Positions 33,451 to 44,664 of a stretch of 64,000 bases of DNA are shown piece by piece. Position 1 is the first letter of the stretch. Each line of letters starts with the position of its first letter. Position numbers and translations under genes: made by a program. The DNA comes from Diploptera punctata. Lineage: Eukaryota; Arthropoda; Insecta; Blattodea; Blaberidae. The stretch covers positions 5,128,001 to 5,192,000 of the forward strand of contig JASPKZ010003844.1 of the NCBI GenBank assembly GCA_030220185.1, written 5' to 3'. The notes beneath the pieces are model-generated. The model made no database searches. It was given only the letters and a program-made list of their open reading frames with translations, and was not told where the DNA came from.

Positions 33451-35218
33451 GTGAGTTATTTTGTTAACAGAAACTAATTTATTGCATTTTTATAAAGCAA
33501 AACTACATCTACCATAGCATGTAAGGCATTTTGCTTGAGGTTTGCGTAGGGTTAAAGGTCCATTTAGATGCAATTCATCAACTGACAACACACAAATACA
33601 CTGTTCTTAACAAGCCTGTCAGCCATTGACATAACCTCAATTTCACAACTGACAATATTAAAATTGAATTCACAGCATCTCGACCTTGAAATGTAAGCTT
33701 ATCTTAGCTACAGGTGTCCGAGGCCAGAATGCTTTGTAGCTTGCCGCCATCATCATGTTTATATGCAGATTGGGAGAGTGTACGATGTAACGAAAACAAA
33801 GCTATACCCGCGCCGCTTCACCCTATACGGCTATCGGCATGTTGTGTCAGGTCACATTATGGTGTTCTTTACCTCTGTGACCTCCACCCGACAACCGAGA
33901 GGAAATGCCGAATCCTGTCAAACCAATTTATAAGGAAAAAAATCTAATTGTATTGTACTAACTAGAAATCCAAATTCAAAAACCACATTACTTCAGAGAC
34001 GTTAAATCTAGCAAGGCTTGGGGTGATACTTTGCATCCCACTATATCAGCTACTCACAATATGAAGAACTTTGTAATAAAGTATGATTTTTTATGCAGCT
34101 TTTTTCGAATTTTATATCGATCATCCTCACTGTGAATAACTTTCTAACCAAAATTGCGACTTTGTGATGAAAGTAACTTTTTTTAAATTCTGTAATAATC
34201 GAAAACGCTTATTGCTATGCTATTAAGGAATACAAAGTGAAAATGAACTCCACCGCTTCTCAGACATTTTTCAGGGTGTTTTCTGAGTGTTTTGGTGCAA
34301 GAAAAACCATGGTCTCCTCTACATTAATATAAGAGAGGAACCTGAAGTTAAAATACTTTCATATATTTGGCTTATATTTTTTTATTTGTCACGCTATGAT
34401 ACTAGCTTTTTTAAATAGCATATCCAAATCTACACCAAAATCTACACCAACCGTTATTAGAGAGTTCCTAGAATATGTAAGAAATCATACCTTCTTGACC
34501 ATAAAATCTCAGGCATAGGATCGGTCCCTATGTCCTAGGCCTGATAATTTAAACTCCCTTAAAAGTTACAAAATAGGGACTTTGTGAGAGTGCTTCGATA
34601 AAGAAATCCAGTGTTTAGTACTGCATTTTTATTTTATATTAATGTGACATATGTATTATGTTTCCTTAACCGTTATATCATAGTATTTGTTGTTAAATTG
34701 CCTACTCGTACATCCAGCTCCACACAATTCCCAATAGACCAGAGAGTTAATAGAGCATGTGAAAATAAAAAAAAAAAAAACTTGTTCCTAATAGAATCCC
34801 AAAAATATACAAAAGTCTCCATACTGAAACATTGTCAACAATAAATATTTGAACATATTTGGGAATTTCACGTGATACTACCAAAATATAAATACTTATA
34901 AAGGTTGTCACTGTCATCTTTTGCTTTCCTGTATTTTGTGGTATATTATACATTTGACATGTATTTAATGTCCGAACATCAATATTAAATTCTATTAATA
35001 ATACTGGAAACCATGGGTCCCATAGCATATATAAAAACATTGAGACAAATCCCTGAACAACCTCTTAAAGTTTGTCCATGGATTTCTCACAGCCTACAGT
35101 ATTTAAAATGCAGCAGATTAACAGAATTCTTATATTTTAATATAGGCCTACTATTTCACATTATTATATTTGTAATACAAACTTAAAAGAATGCAAGTAT
35201 TTGTGTATATGCGATAAG
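33451..35218. other. unassigned stretch
   Basis: No gene recognised. A GC-richer patch at 33718-33930 is open for 77 codons without a family match. AAATCTACACC occurs twice in tandem at about 34427-34450. Confidence 0.3.
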
Positions 35219-35318
35219 CAGCTGCTCCAGGTTAAAAAAAAAGAAGCTATAACGGCTGGGGAATCCGAAATCATAACTACATGTCAATCCTATAGACCTT
35301 CCACTCGATGATCATCTC
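35219..35318 (+). mobile_element. SINE-2 fragment, middle-to-3' part
   Basis: It has CTCCAGGTT, GCTATAACGGCTGGGG, ACTACATGTCA and GATGATCATCTCC in SINE-2 order. It abuts an opposite-strand SINE-2 tail-to-tail. Confidence 0.6.
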
Positions 35319-35640
35319 CAAAACTCCACGGCGTGACAGGCCTAAAAGGTTTTCTGGCTACTGGTCTCACATTCATATGTACAATTTATAGAGATGGACG
35401 ATTATCCATCTAATATAGAGATGACATGATGTGGTCAACACAATTTTTTCAGCAGTTGTAGTTAGTTTTCTCAACCTGGAGCAATTACTTATCGTAGCTA
35501 ACTCAAATATCTCACGATGCTGCTCGGGTACTGGTTCCATACCAACAGAAATTACAAGGGAAGTTTTCTTCCTCCCTGGGGAATCGAATTGTCGCATGTC
35601 TGCATGATACCTTTGACCACTCGGCTGCGGTGTTGCTAGA
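35319..35640 (-). mobile_element. SINE-2, degenerate near-complete copy
   Basis: On the minus strand the head remnants (CAGCCGAGTGG, GACAATTCGATTCCCC), body (GAACCAGTACCCGAGC) and 3' end (GGCCTGTCACGCCGTGG) are in order. Heavily mutated. Confidence 0.7.
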
Positions 35641-35805
35641 CAGATGATCATCTACTCCTCTGTCTGACACATTATGGATGTAAGTCGAGCATATGGTCTT
35701 CAGCCAATCTTGCAATCGAGTTCAATAGAATAGATCGTAAGAAAGTACGAGTAAGTAAATTTGGAAATTCTGTTGGATTAAACGGAGGTAGGACTACCAA
35801 CTTTA

Positions 35806-36108
35806 ACTCCATGGCGCGATAGCCCTAGAAGCACCTTCTCCTATCAGCCAGCTGCTGACTTCACATCCGTGTGTGTTAGTCTGATCATAGAGGTGGTCGA
35901 TTATCCAGTCAGTATACTGTAGGGGTTACGTAGGGTCCCTTATCCTTGTAGCGGGTGTGATCGTCATTAAATCGCTACCTATGGTAGCGTCCCAAATTCC
36001 TTAACTCTGGGTTAGCACCGGTTGCATATACTGGCCGAAATTCCATGAGAAAACTTTTTCTCTATGATGACTCTTACTGGCGCGCTTCCCGTTACTCTGT
36101 GCCTAGAT
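35806..36108 (-). mobile_element. SINE-2, degenerate copy
   Basis: The 3' end CTATCGCGCCATGG, GCAGCTGGCTGATAGG, TATGCAACCGGTGCTAACCC and a mutated head follow in SINE-2 order on the minus strand. Confidence 0.7.
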
Positions 36109-37585
36109 ATGATGTTCAACAACAACCAAAACCCACATTAATGACCTATTCAATCAAAATACTACCTTAACCTACAGTCAACCATACAAATAAAATTGTG
36201 TTTTCGTCCTGCTCTCAGAAAGAAATTTAACAAAAAAAAACACTGAATTCTACTGGGAATAGAGGAACCGTGAAATATGTCAGTTGTTCCCGGGGCATAA
36301 AATTACACTGCAAGGACTTTAGTAACAAATCGTGTTCAGAATCCAATTGTGTCTGTGGGGACGCAAAACAAACTTAGAAAAAATATTGTCAGTATCGTAC
36401 GGAATCAATATCCTTAAATCGCTGCTAACGGCCCCCAAGCATCGTGCCCAGGAAAGAAATGTCTGTCTCCCGGGTATAATGTCAACAACGTCTTGTTAAT
36501 CTCACGCAGGTGTGTTGAGTTCAGAGGACGTGACTCTTCACATATTCATTGCATTACTGTATTTTATCTCAAATTGCGTTGCATCTCCATCCTAGTGTTA
36601 TGTATAGTAGACAAGCGAACAAATGTTTCCTCCTGCAATAGAATAAAGCATGAATCTCAAACAATTCTGTGAATATTTTCGTTTACAGAACATTCCGCGA
36701 ATTATAAAACACCCAAACAATAGTCTCTTATTTTCGTGAATTTTCAAATTTAATGTAGGGCCTACTCGTGAAAATGATAAATTAAAAATCATCGTAGTCC
36801 GACTTTTTTTTTAAATAAAGGGAATAACTTTTTATAGGCAGTGTTTTTCTCATTGAGGCTGAAAACTGACAAAATAGCTAGTGATAATGTGTAGCTATTT
36901 TTACAGAATTCATGACAGTAGATATCAATAATTGCTGCATTCAATGTAAAGATATTTCGTTGCAGGATATGGAAGCCCTTGGGAGATATGAATGGAAAAA
37001 TGTATTTTCCTTACTAGTTGGACAAGAGAGATGGGTAACCCTATTCTTTGATTGACATGGCTCTCAGGAAAGTTACCGGTACTGATTTTTTGAGGGGCTG
37101 AGTGGTTCCCGGATTAGTTTGGGTTCGAAGGAAGGTGAAGGAATTTCTGTACACTTACACTGCCCAATACTGAATCCGAACCGTTCAATTTGTAACCGGA
37201 GGCTCTTATGGAGAGTTCATATTATTCACCACTATAATTCTCAGATTTTCATTAATTTTTATTGTAAGAATGTTTAATAAGATACATCCTTGTCAGTTCT
37301 TTAATATATGACGTCATGTAGTAAAATATTAGGAAGTAGATTTAGTAAAATGCAGTGTTATTTTAAAATATTCCGCATGATAGGCATAGCGAGCTTCAGA
37401 AAATTATTAGGCTATATACGTATAAAACACTATTTCATGTAAAATATTCTATTAGTTCTTTTAAGCGTATTTCATAATTCCACAGCTTATTAAAACTGGT
37501 ATATTAATGTTTGGAGTCGAGGATATCGAAATCTGCTCTACACTATAAATCAAAAGGGAATAAATAAATAAATAAAAATATAGGC
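36109..37585. other. unassigned stretch
   Basis: No recognised repeat or gene. One TAGGGCCTA at about 36756. Confidence 0.3.
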
Positions 37586-37952
37586 CGATCATTGAGCTAC
37601 GGGACTTAAGCTGGTTCGAGTCTCCATGGGGAATTTTTTTTCCTCATGGAATTTCGGTCACTATAAGACTGGTTCCTACCCAGCATCGTGAGGAATTTAG
37701 ATAGCTACAACAAATATGTAGCGGGTCCAGATTGAGAAATCCAGCTATAACGGTTGGGGGATCCATTTAGAGGAATCTGTCCCGTAATTGATTGTCCACA
37801 TTGAACCTTACTTAATTTTTAATTTGTTTACATGCTTACCGCAAGTCATCATGGTATGATCGCCCAGTTCTGTGATTAACACATGTGAATGTGAGGCTAG
37901 CAACCGACTGGTAAACTAAGGGCCTTCTAGGTCTGTCGCGCCATGGGGGAAA
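37586..37952 (+). mobile_element. SINE-2, head-truncated copy
   Basis: It has GAGCTACGGGACTTAAGCTG, GTTCGAGTCTCCATGGGG, CCCAGCATCGTGAGGAA and the 3' end TCTGTCGCGCCATGGGGG. A segment near 37765-37850 differs from other copies. Confidence 0.8.
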
Positions 37953-37974
37953 CAAATTCTAAAGATGGTGCTAC

Positions 37975-38035
37975 TTTGAGACGGAACAGACCAAGAGGCC
38001 TAATCCATGATGCCGATGATAATGATGTTATATTC
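37975..38035 (+). mobile_element. L-B LINE extreme 3' end
   Basis: GAGACGGAACAGACC..GGCCTAATCCATGATGCC then GATGATAATGATG matches the 3' tails of the L-B copies at 58.2k and, in reverse, 44.2k and 53.2k. Confidence 0.6.
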
Positions 38036-38314
38036 CTCAAATAAAGCCACGATTAAAATATAATTATCTAAAAATACAAATGTTATCCATCAGAATACTT
38101 TTAGTATCACCTTTTCTTTCTTTCTTTAGGGTCGTAGCTTAATGATAGTATGCCATTTGGTGAATTCCATGAAACCTTCAGTGTCAGAAACAAGATTAAT
38201 ATTCATATAATCAAAATGGAAGTTTGGTTGCTAATTATAAAGTTCCATTTAATCATTAATCATTTTGCAATTCATTAAAATTTAACGTAAATGAATATTC
38301 ACAATATAATGAAT

Positions 38315-38545
38315 TTTGGGTTCAAACTCTGCCGAAGTCGACAGATTTTTAAGGGCGTAAAAATCTTTAATATTGCTTCCTTTAGACGGGAAGTAAATCC
38401 GTGGTTTTCGTGATGTTGATTTAGGCACATAAAATGATCTCAAGTAAGAGATCAGTGAGCAAAATTTGTTAGCCCTTTTACGCCCAAATTTAAATCGCGA
38501 TTCTAATGATCTGAGATATTAAAGATACGTTAAATAAAAGAAATT
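38315..38545 (+). repeat. S-family repeat, copy 4
   Basis: It has GGGTTCAAACTCTGCCG (B-box-like), GTCGACAGATTTTTAAGGGC, CTTTAGACGGGAAGTAAATC, AAAATGATCTCAAG, GAGCAAAATTTGTTAGCCC and TTTACGCCCAAATTTAAATC. The most complete S copy. Confidence 0.65.
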
Positions 38546-39552
38546 TCTCTGCTACGTGAATGCACACTATAGAAATACCTGTCCATTGGTATACCTAACA
38601 TCCAAAGATCCTAGATGCGAAGTGATCTGACATGTGGGATGTTCAAGTGTCTTATAATAAAAATAAAATACAGATTAACAATTTACAAAACCTCCTTTGA
38701 GTATGTACAGCTAGGTGGACCATGATTGTATTCTGTAGCCTGTAGTTAACATGACAATATATTTGCGCAGGAGCATCATTGTTTTCTGTATACTATAGTA
38801 GGTGGAAGAGGAGAGCTGTAAATCTTGGCGCAATAACTCGGTCCGACATGGCCGCAACCACCCGGTGCCTCATAAACTGGGAATCAATTGGATTTTATCT
38901 GCTGGGCGGGTCTCCACCCGATTTGTATGTAAATTCACTTGTTTACTTGGAATATGCAAGTTTGTAATAGTTTAACTACCCACTCTGTTTGATATTTATG
39001 TTTCAGCAGGCGGGGCCTCGCGACTGGCACTGACCTGCTGTGTCACGGACAAACAAAACATTTCTCTAACTCTTTATGGATTATAAATTTTAAAATTATT
39101 TATTCAACTATGCACAAAAAAATCAGAATAATTGTGCACTTAATTTCAATAATGCTGCCCGTGTTTCCAGATGACGCAAGTTTCCTCTGCGTAAATTAAA
39201 CAATACAAACTATGGAATAGAGGAAAATGGAATTTATTTTGAAAAATGTTATTCAGTTGGAGAAATTCTAACTGCTACTGTAGGTTACAAAACTCTTGTT
39301 AATCATAAAGAGTTACAATATACACTAGTCCACTTTAACGGTTGATGTTTGGCACAACGTACATTACTTTGTAACTATGTGCTGAAACCATGGGTTCCTC
39401 ACATCAAAACACAACAACATCCCTTTAAAATCTCTGGAGCTCATTTTCATGTTTTTATACTCTGTTGCATGTTCATCACTACAGACGGATTCTGATTGTA
39501 TTATCTTCGGTTCGCTCTATATTTCAGAAACTTACAATATATCGATCAAATC
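38546..39552. other. unassigned stretch
   Basis: No gene recognised. A 62-codon frame at 38779-38967 in a GC-richer patch has no family match. Confidence 0.3.
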
Positions 39553-39700
39553 GAAACCGGCGGTCTAGTGGTTGGGCTAGCATGCTCGCCTCTGGATCCG
39601 AGTTTGATTTATTTCAGTGGGTCATCTATCTTAGGTTTAAGGAACGTAAAGAAACCTCAACCTGTGAAACAAGAGGCTCCCGAGAAAAGAATTGTCGGCT
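39553..39700 (+). mobile_element. SINE-like tRNA-derived fragment
   Basis: It has an A-box-like GGTCTAGTGGTTGGGCTAGC and a weak B box GAGTTTGATT about 45 bases later, then AAGAAACCTCAACC and GAAACAAGAGGCTCCCG. No TSD or second copy. Confidence 0.4.
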
Positions 39701-39789
39701 CTTTTATGCCTTGGTTTTATTTAAGACGCTAATGAGCTAAGCATGCCTTCTTTCTAAAGCCTTGGATACCATAACGTAGATTTACGGCG

Positions 39790-40015
39790 GGTAAAACGTA
39801 GACCTACATGTTATCCGGTTTAAGTATAGTCCCATCTCGAGTTTAAACGGTTGGTAAAAGGCGAACATTGAACATCCAGTGCCTGCTGGTATAGCTGGGC
39901 CACGCTGCAAGTGGGAGATCACAAATACACTGAACTGGTCCTCCAGGTTGGGGGTTGGGCGTGGGGTTGACCACCTTATCCTGTAAAAACATTGCCGTAC
40001 GAAACCCAAAGTAAA
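39790..40015 (-). repeat. interspersed repeat fragment with a PTPNLEDQ frame
   Basis: The minus-strand frame reads RPTPNLEDQFSVFVISHLQR. I recall this sequence type from high-copy repeats in insect genomes, not from a host gene; that is recollection and unverified. The frame is not conserved beyond about 70 codons. Confidence 0.35.
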
Positions 40016-40034
40016 AGAAGCCGGGCAGATCTTT

Positions 40035-40135
40035 TATCAACAAAAAATGAAGGCTGCAACATATGGCAGAGATGGATGGCGACGATTCCTGATGGAGATC
40101 CAGGCCCAACAAGGGATGCGCCGAAGATGATGATG
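40035..40135 (+). mobile_element. LINE extreme C-terminus fragment
   Basis: The plus strand reads ATYGRDGWRRFLMEIQAQQG followed by a GATGATGATG tail. The D-x-W-R-R end and (GAT)n tail are those of L-B-like LINEs. Confidence 0.4.
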
Positions 40136-41059
40136 AAAAGTACCTCACACTTGAAATGAGAGATCTTAGCCATTTCACACCCTATTCAGAATTGCGACGC
40201 TGATGACTTGAACGTGATTAAATAGAAATTTTAAAACCGAGGCTAAATGAACTGAGTTGATAAAAAAAACATAAATAATAGTATCTAAGATTAGGCTTGA
40301 GCCCAACACCATCATTAATATTTCACAATTGAACTATCTAAACGTGTTTATATTACTCCTTTATATTGCGACAATATTTTCATTCAATAATCCTTAATAA
40401 TTTATTCATTTCTCAATATCTGCCTTATAATATGTAGTTTTTATTGTGACAACTTTCTCTTATTCAGTTTATAAAATTTGAAGGACATTTTCATGCTGAC
40501 GAGAATAGAATTTTTCTTGTCTGACCGTCTGCCATGTTTTATTACAAGCCATAACATTCTATATTAGTTCGACCTGCTGTCACGTGTTATATGGCGAAGT
40601 AATAAATACAAGTATTTGATTGTTTCCAGGAACTATCATCGACTCCATTGCTTATAGGCGTGGTTTTAAGGTTTCTATGAACTATTTCAAATCAATTTTA
40701 ATTAGAGTAAACAGGAATTATGTTACATTACCATTTTCAATCGGAGAAACATTATTTTAATGGTTACAGATACTACAAATTCTGTAGGCCTATATTAAAT
40801 TATGTTATACCCTATAGCTGAATCGGCATAACTTTCTTTTATAAGGGCTTTATTAAACTTTTTCCATTATCACTTAATTCTCAATCCGTTTTCCGATAGC
40901 TGGAATAATCAAGGTTATAATGAAAACTGGTTTTTGACTCTGATTAGATAGAAATGCGGGGGACATGTAGTCGTGACGCAGTCTCACAACCTTAGCGTCA
41001 GTTTTCTTAACCAGATTTCACTACTTAGCTTACATCAAATAGTTGCCTAGTTTACTTTA
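40136..41059. other. unassigned stretch
   Basis: No recognised repeat or gene; one exact TAGGCCTA at 40785-40792. Confidence 0.3.
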
Positions 41060-41172
41060 CGAGGCTGAGTGGACCTCGTTTCTTGTTCTGTAATCATAGA
41101 AATATGTCTGTAGCATGATCGAATGTGGCCTCCGGGATTCAAATGAGACGCGCTAACCGTTAAATCGTAGAG
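41060..41172 (-). mobile_element. SINE head and body fragment
   Basis: On the minus strand ACGGTTAGCGCGTCTCA (A-box end) precedes a B box TTTGAATCCCGG. The following CAAGAAACGAGGTCCACTC then CAGCCTCG is a typical insect SINE body. No TSD. Confidence 0.45.
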
Positions 41173-41350
41173 ACAGTTAATATGCAAATATTATTTAACG
41201 ATTTTTTTACCTGTTTAGTTCAATTCACGTCACTTGAATTGGGGATCATATCTCCAGTATTGAATCCAATGTTTTTACCAATAGCATGCACTGTATATTT
41301 ATGTTTCGAGTACCGCACTCAACGGATTAACGGAGTTATACAAACAAACT

Positions 41351-41675
41351 CCATGGCGTGGCAGGCCTGGAAGGCCCTTGGCCTACCAGCCCGCTGCTGC
41401 CTCACATGTGTTAATCAGAAAGGTCATCCAGCCAGTGTAGGGTTGACATGTGGTCAGTATTCGTGCCCCCAGCCGTTATAGCTGTTTTTCTCAACCTGGA
41501 GTCGCTAATTATTGTAGCTATCCAAATGCCTTATGATGTTGGGTGGGCACCGGTCCCAAACTGGCCGAAATTCCATGAGAAAATGTCTTCCCCCACAGAG
41601 TATCGAACCAGCTCAAGTCCCTTAGCTCTGCGTCAAGGCATTTGCCTTAATCACTCGGCTATGGCGAGGGACAAG
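41351..41675 (-). mobile_element. SINE-2, near-complete
   Basis: The 3' end is CTGCCACGCCATGG at 41351. It has AGCAGCGGGCTGGTAGGCC, CCAGGTTGAGAAAA, GGGACCGGTGCCCACCC, GGTTCGATACTC and the head CCGAGTGATTAAGGC. The head's first bases are changed. Confidence 0.85.
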
Positions 41676-42177
41676 TGCAGTTGATATGAAAATTTTTCTC
41701 ACTACTTTAACAGAGTGCATTTTGAAGCCAATGTTTACTTATATGTGTGTGTGTGTGTGTTGGATAAACCAAAGTAAAAAGGTGAAACCCTGTCCCTGCA
41801 CGTAGACTACTTGTGTCGAAACGCACCAAGAAGAATATCAGGCGTAATGCCCACATCTGATGGATTTCATGACTTCCAACATAAGTAGACCCACTGGGAG
41901 TTAGCTTCGATATCTGGCGAGATGGAAATGTTCAGTATCGGTAATAGGGGACTATGGTATACAGCTTCAAAACGATATTTTGTGCACTAGATGCCTAGAT
42001 TAAACTCCAAATCCCAAATTCAATATAACAGATTATAAAATTACGAAATGTAACAAATAAATCCAACCAGATAATGGTTGAAAAATGTGGGTACTGCCGC
42101 GTGGGGATTAAATTTAGATTAATTTCACCACAAGCAGACTAAGTGTAATATAGCCTATTTCAGTTTGGACCTACGCA
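41676..42177. other. unassigned stretch with (TG)n
   Basis: (TG)n at 41743-41761; otherwise nothing recognised. Confidence 0.35.
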
Positions 42178-42303
42178 ATTTTTTCTAAGGAAATTCCGAA
42201 TGTCTTATATAACTGATGTTAAAAAAACTGCTTATAAGTGTATATTTTCCTCTTGATTTGCTGAATGGATTTGCTTCAATTTTTTATCGGATATTTAGTA
42301 CAT
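42178..42303 (+). repeat. T repeat, copy 1
   Basis: AATTCCGAATGTCTTATA, ACTGATGTTAAAA, TATAAGTGTATATTTTCC, GAATGGATTTGCTTCAA and GGATATTTAGTA match 55.77-55.89k in order. Class unknown. Confidence 0.6.
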
Positions 42304-42384
42304 ACTTACCACAATTGAACACAGTTTATTTTTGTTAGAAGTGATTAACTGTTTTACATTTAAAATTGTGTTCAAGTAAGCACC

Positions 42385-42406
42385 ATATATATATATATAT
42401 ATATAT
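42385..42406. repeat. (TA)n, left flank of SINE-2
   Basis: Eleven TA units; with 42754-42793 it brackets the SINE-2 at 42407-42752, so the SINE entered a (TA)n tract. Confidence 0.9.
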
Positions 42407-42749
42407 TCCGATTGAGGGTCTTTCCACTTTTCAGCGGTTGCCCTTTTACCAGCCGGCTGCTGGCCCTTCACATCCACACGTGTCAATCACAGAGGTAGAT
42501 GATCAACAGCCAGTGTAGGGGTGACATGTGGTTAGCATTTCGAGTCCCCCAGCCGTTATAGCTGGTTCCTCAACCTGGAGCCGCTACTTATTGTAGCTAC
42601 CCAATTGCCTCACGATGCTGGGTGGGCAGCGGTCCCATACTGGCCGAAATACCATGAGAAAATTTCTTCCCCCATGGAGACTCGAACCAGCGCAAGTCCC
42701 GTAGCTCTGCGCCAAGGCTTCCTACCTTAACCGCTCGGCTACGGCGCGG

Positions 42750-42752
<3 letters not shown>
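42407..42752 (-). mobile_element. SINE-2b, full length with long tail variant
   Basis: On the minus strand the head GTAGCCGAGCGGTTAAGGTA and B box GGTTCGAGTCTCC begin it. The full body ends in AAAAGGGCAACCGCTGAAAA and GGAAAGACCCTCAATCGG. This tail is shared only with the 49.1k copy and replaces the GGCCTGTCGCGCCA end of other copies. Inserted in (TA)n. Confidence 0.9.

Positions 42753-42753
<1 letters not shown>

Positions 42754-42793
<40 letters not shown>
42754..42793. repeat. (TA)n microsatellite
   Basis: About twenty TA units separating SINE-2b from SINE-1b. Confidence 0.95.
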
Positions 42794-42794
<1 letters not shown>

Positions 42795-42795
<1 letters not shown>

Positions 42796-43180
42796 CAAAT
42801 GCCCCAAGTTGTCATTTCGACATTTTTGGTGTTCACTCATGACATGGCATGGCATACTTGTAACCCACTTCTGACGTTGGGGTGCCTGGAAGGCGGGGTT
42901 TCGCTGCCCCGATGATATGAGAGTTGATGATGATGGTAATGATGCGGCAAGGGAGGCCTTAAACTAAACTTAAGCTAATTAGGTGAATATATTGATGATA
43001 ATGAACCAGATGGTGTTCGGGGACCGTTTGGACCTTAAAGTTTGCTGACATTTATCTTATAGGTGAGAAAAAAAAGCCCGAAAAAACCTTATCCAGGAAA
43101 CTCGTCCCGACCGGGGATCGAACCCAGGCCTGCTACGTGACAAGGCAGCACGCTACCTCGAGACCACAGCGATGGACAGC
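42795..43180 (-). mobile_element. SINE-1b, full length
   Basis: On the minus strand, head CGCTGTGGTCTCGAGGTAGC, B box GGTTCGATCCCC and body GGTTTTTTCGGGC are SINE-1. The tail CTTAAGTTTAGTTTAAGGCC, CCCCGCCTTCCAGGCACCCC and GACAACTTGGGGCATTTG is the b-type, as at 50.3k. Confidence 0.88.
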
Positions 43181-43429
43181 ACCAAAATATATGTTGCTAG
43201 AAAAATATATTAAGGCTATGTAATGAAATTACGAATGAAAATTTAAGTGATAAATTACAGTCAAAACTTTGAGAAACGAACAGTACAACTTTCGTCGTCC
43301 TATGAATAGCCTAGATTCTGAGAAAGGATGCATCATATAAACGTGCGTACTCGTATTTTAACTGTAGCAATATGAAAGATGCACAAGTTATTTTAAGTCT
43401 TCAACTTAAAAGTAATTTTTCTCTGGATC

Positions 43430-43675
43430 ATCTTCGTCCCCATCTGCTCCTTTCTGTCATTACAGCATTGGGACTGTCCCAGTCCACTTTCTCCATCCTG
43501 TAGTCTCTTTTGCCGTTTTATTCAATTATCCAATCCTTCCGTTTCTTCTTGCTAAATCTTTGATATCATCCATAAGCCTATACCCTTTCCTCGATCTGCC
43601 TCTTTCCGTTTTCCCTTCCATCCTTGCCGCATTATCAGCTTAGCCTTTCTCTCTTCTTCTATTCTCACTAGTAAC
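43430..43675 (-). mobile_element. LINE C-terminus, decayed
   Basis: The minus strand reads RMEGKTERGRSRKGYRLMDD, then GWRKWTGTVPML. This is the R-x-R-x2-x2-DDIK and W-R pattern of LINE C-termini. 5'-truncated. Confidence 0.5.
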
Positions 43676-43707
43676 ATGTTCTTATAATTGAAATATATGT
43701 ATATAAC

Positions 43708-43945
43708 TCCATGGCGCAACAGGCCTAGAAGGCCCTTACCTTACCATCGGCTGCTGGCCTCACATCCGCATGCGTTAATCACAGAGGTGGACGATTATTC
43801 GCCCAGTAAAGGAGTTACATGCGGTCAGCATGTCGGGTCTCCCAACCATCACAGCCGGTTTTTTTTTTCAATCTGGAGCCCTTATTTACAGTAACTACCT
43901 AAATTCCTTATAATGACAGGTGGACACCGGTCCCATTGCGTAACA
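43708..43945 (-). mobile_element. SINE-2, 5'-truncated
   Basis: 3' end TGTTGCGCCATGGAG, then CAGCCGATGGTAAGG, ACATGCTGACCGCATG and GGGACCGGTGTCCACC in SINE-2 order on the minus strand; the head is missing. Confidence 0.78.
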
Positions 43946-43979
43946 AACATTTTCAGCATTTTGTATATATGCCTACCTA

Positions 43980-44199
43980 TTAAAATTCATCTAGGAAGCT
44001 ATTCTTACTTTATTTTAGTTTAATTCCATGTTTTGTTATTATTAATTAATATTAAACCACATCCGCATTGTGCTTTGTTTAATCTATATTTTAATAATAT
44101 TTTTAAATTATAATAATTTGTATGTTTTTTATTAGCCGCTAGTTCAGTGGAAGAGAGGGCCTTGTGGCCTTAACTTTGCCAGCCTAAATAAAACATAAT
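43980..44199 (+). mobile_element. L2/CR1-like LINE 3' end
   Basis: The last 75 bases (CTAGTTCAGTGGAAGAGAGG, GCCTTGTGGCCTTAACTTTG and CCAGCCTAAATAAAACAT) match the 3' end of the 56.3-56.95k element. Upstream sequence is AT-rich and diverged. An L-B copy is inserted directly after it. Confidence 0.6.
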
Positions 44200-44647
44200 A
44201 ATCATCATCATCTGCATTCATGGATTAGGTCTGTTGACCCGTTCCGACTTCAGCCCATCTCTTTCTAGGTCTGCCCACATCTCGGGTGCCTTTAGGTTTG
44301 TATTTTGTTATTTGTTTTGGATATCTATCTTCATTCATTCTGTCTATGTGTTGCTTCCATTTTTGTCTCTATGTATCTATTTTATCAGTTATTGCAAATA
44401 TTTCAAGTTCCTGTCTTATTTCTGTGTTCTTGATTCTGTCTTCCTTAGTGCACCCTTTAACAGATCTCAAAAATTTCATTTCTGCCGCCGTTATTCTACT
44501 TAGATCTTGTTTTTTATGTATCCAGGCTTCTGATCCATAGAACAATACCGGTACTGCCAACGTTTTATAAAATTTCAATTGGGTCTCTCTTGTTGTTTTA
44601 TTATTTAGTGATCGTTTTATCGTACCACATATTCCCTGGAATTTTGC
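44200..44647 (-). mobile_element. L-B LINE 3' part with TSD
   Basis: The minus strand reads KFYKTLAVPVLFYGSEAWIH, KFLRSVKGCTKEDR and RQELEIFAITDKIDT, then (shifted) GTRDVGRPRKRWAEV. The 3' tail is (GAT)n. GCCTAAATAAAACAT flanks both ends, the TSD being the end of an L2-like tail. Nearly identical to 53.2-53.8k. Confidence 0.9.
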
Positions 44648-44664
44648 CTAAATAAAACATTAAA

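Noticed and set aside
39843..40178. A 111-codon minus-strand frame that might be a gene
   Set aside because: It mixes a high-copy repeat (PTPNLEDQ in the other frame) with the antisense of a LINE end; no single family fits the whole frame.
44234..44540. Hydrophobic plus-strand frames resembling membrane proteins, also at 53.2-53.6k
   Set aside because: They are antisense shadows of the L-B LINE copies and recur only because the LINE does.
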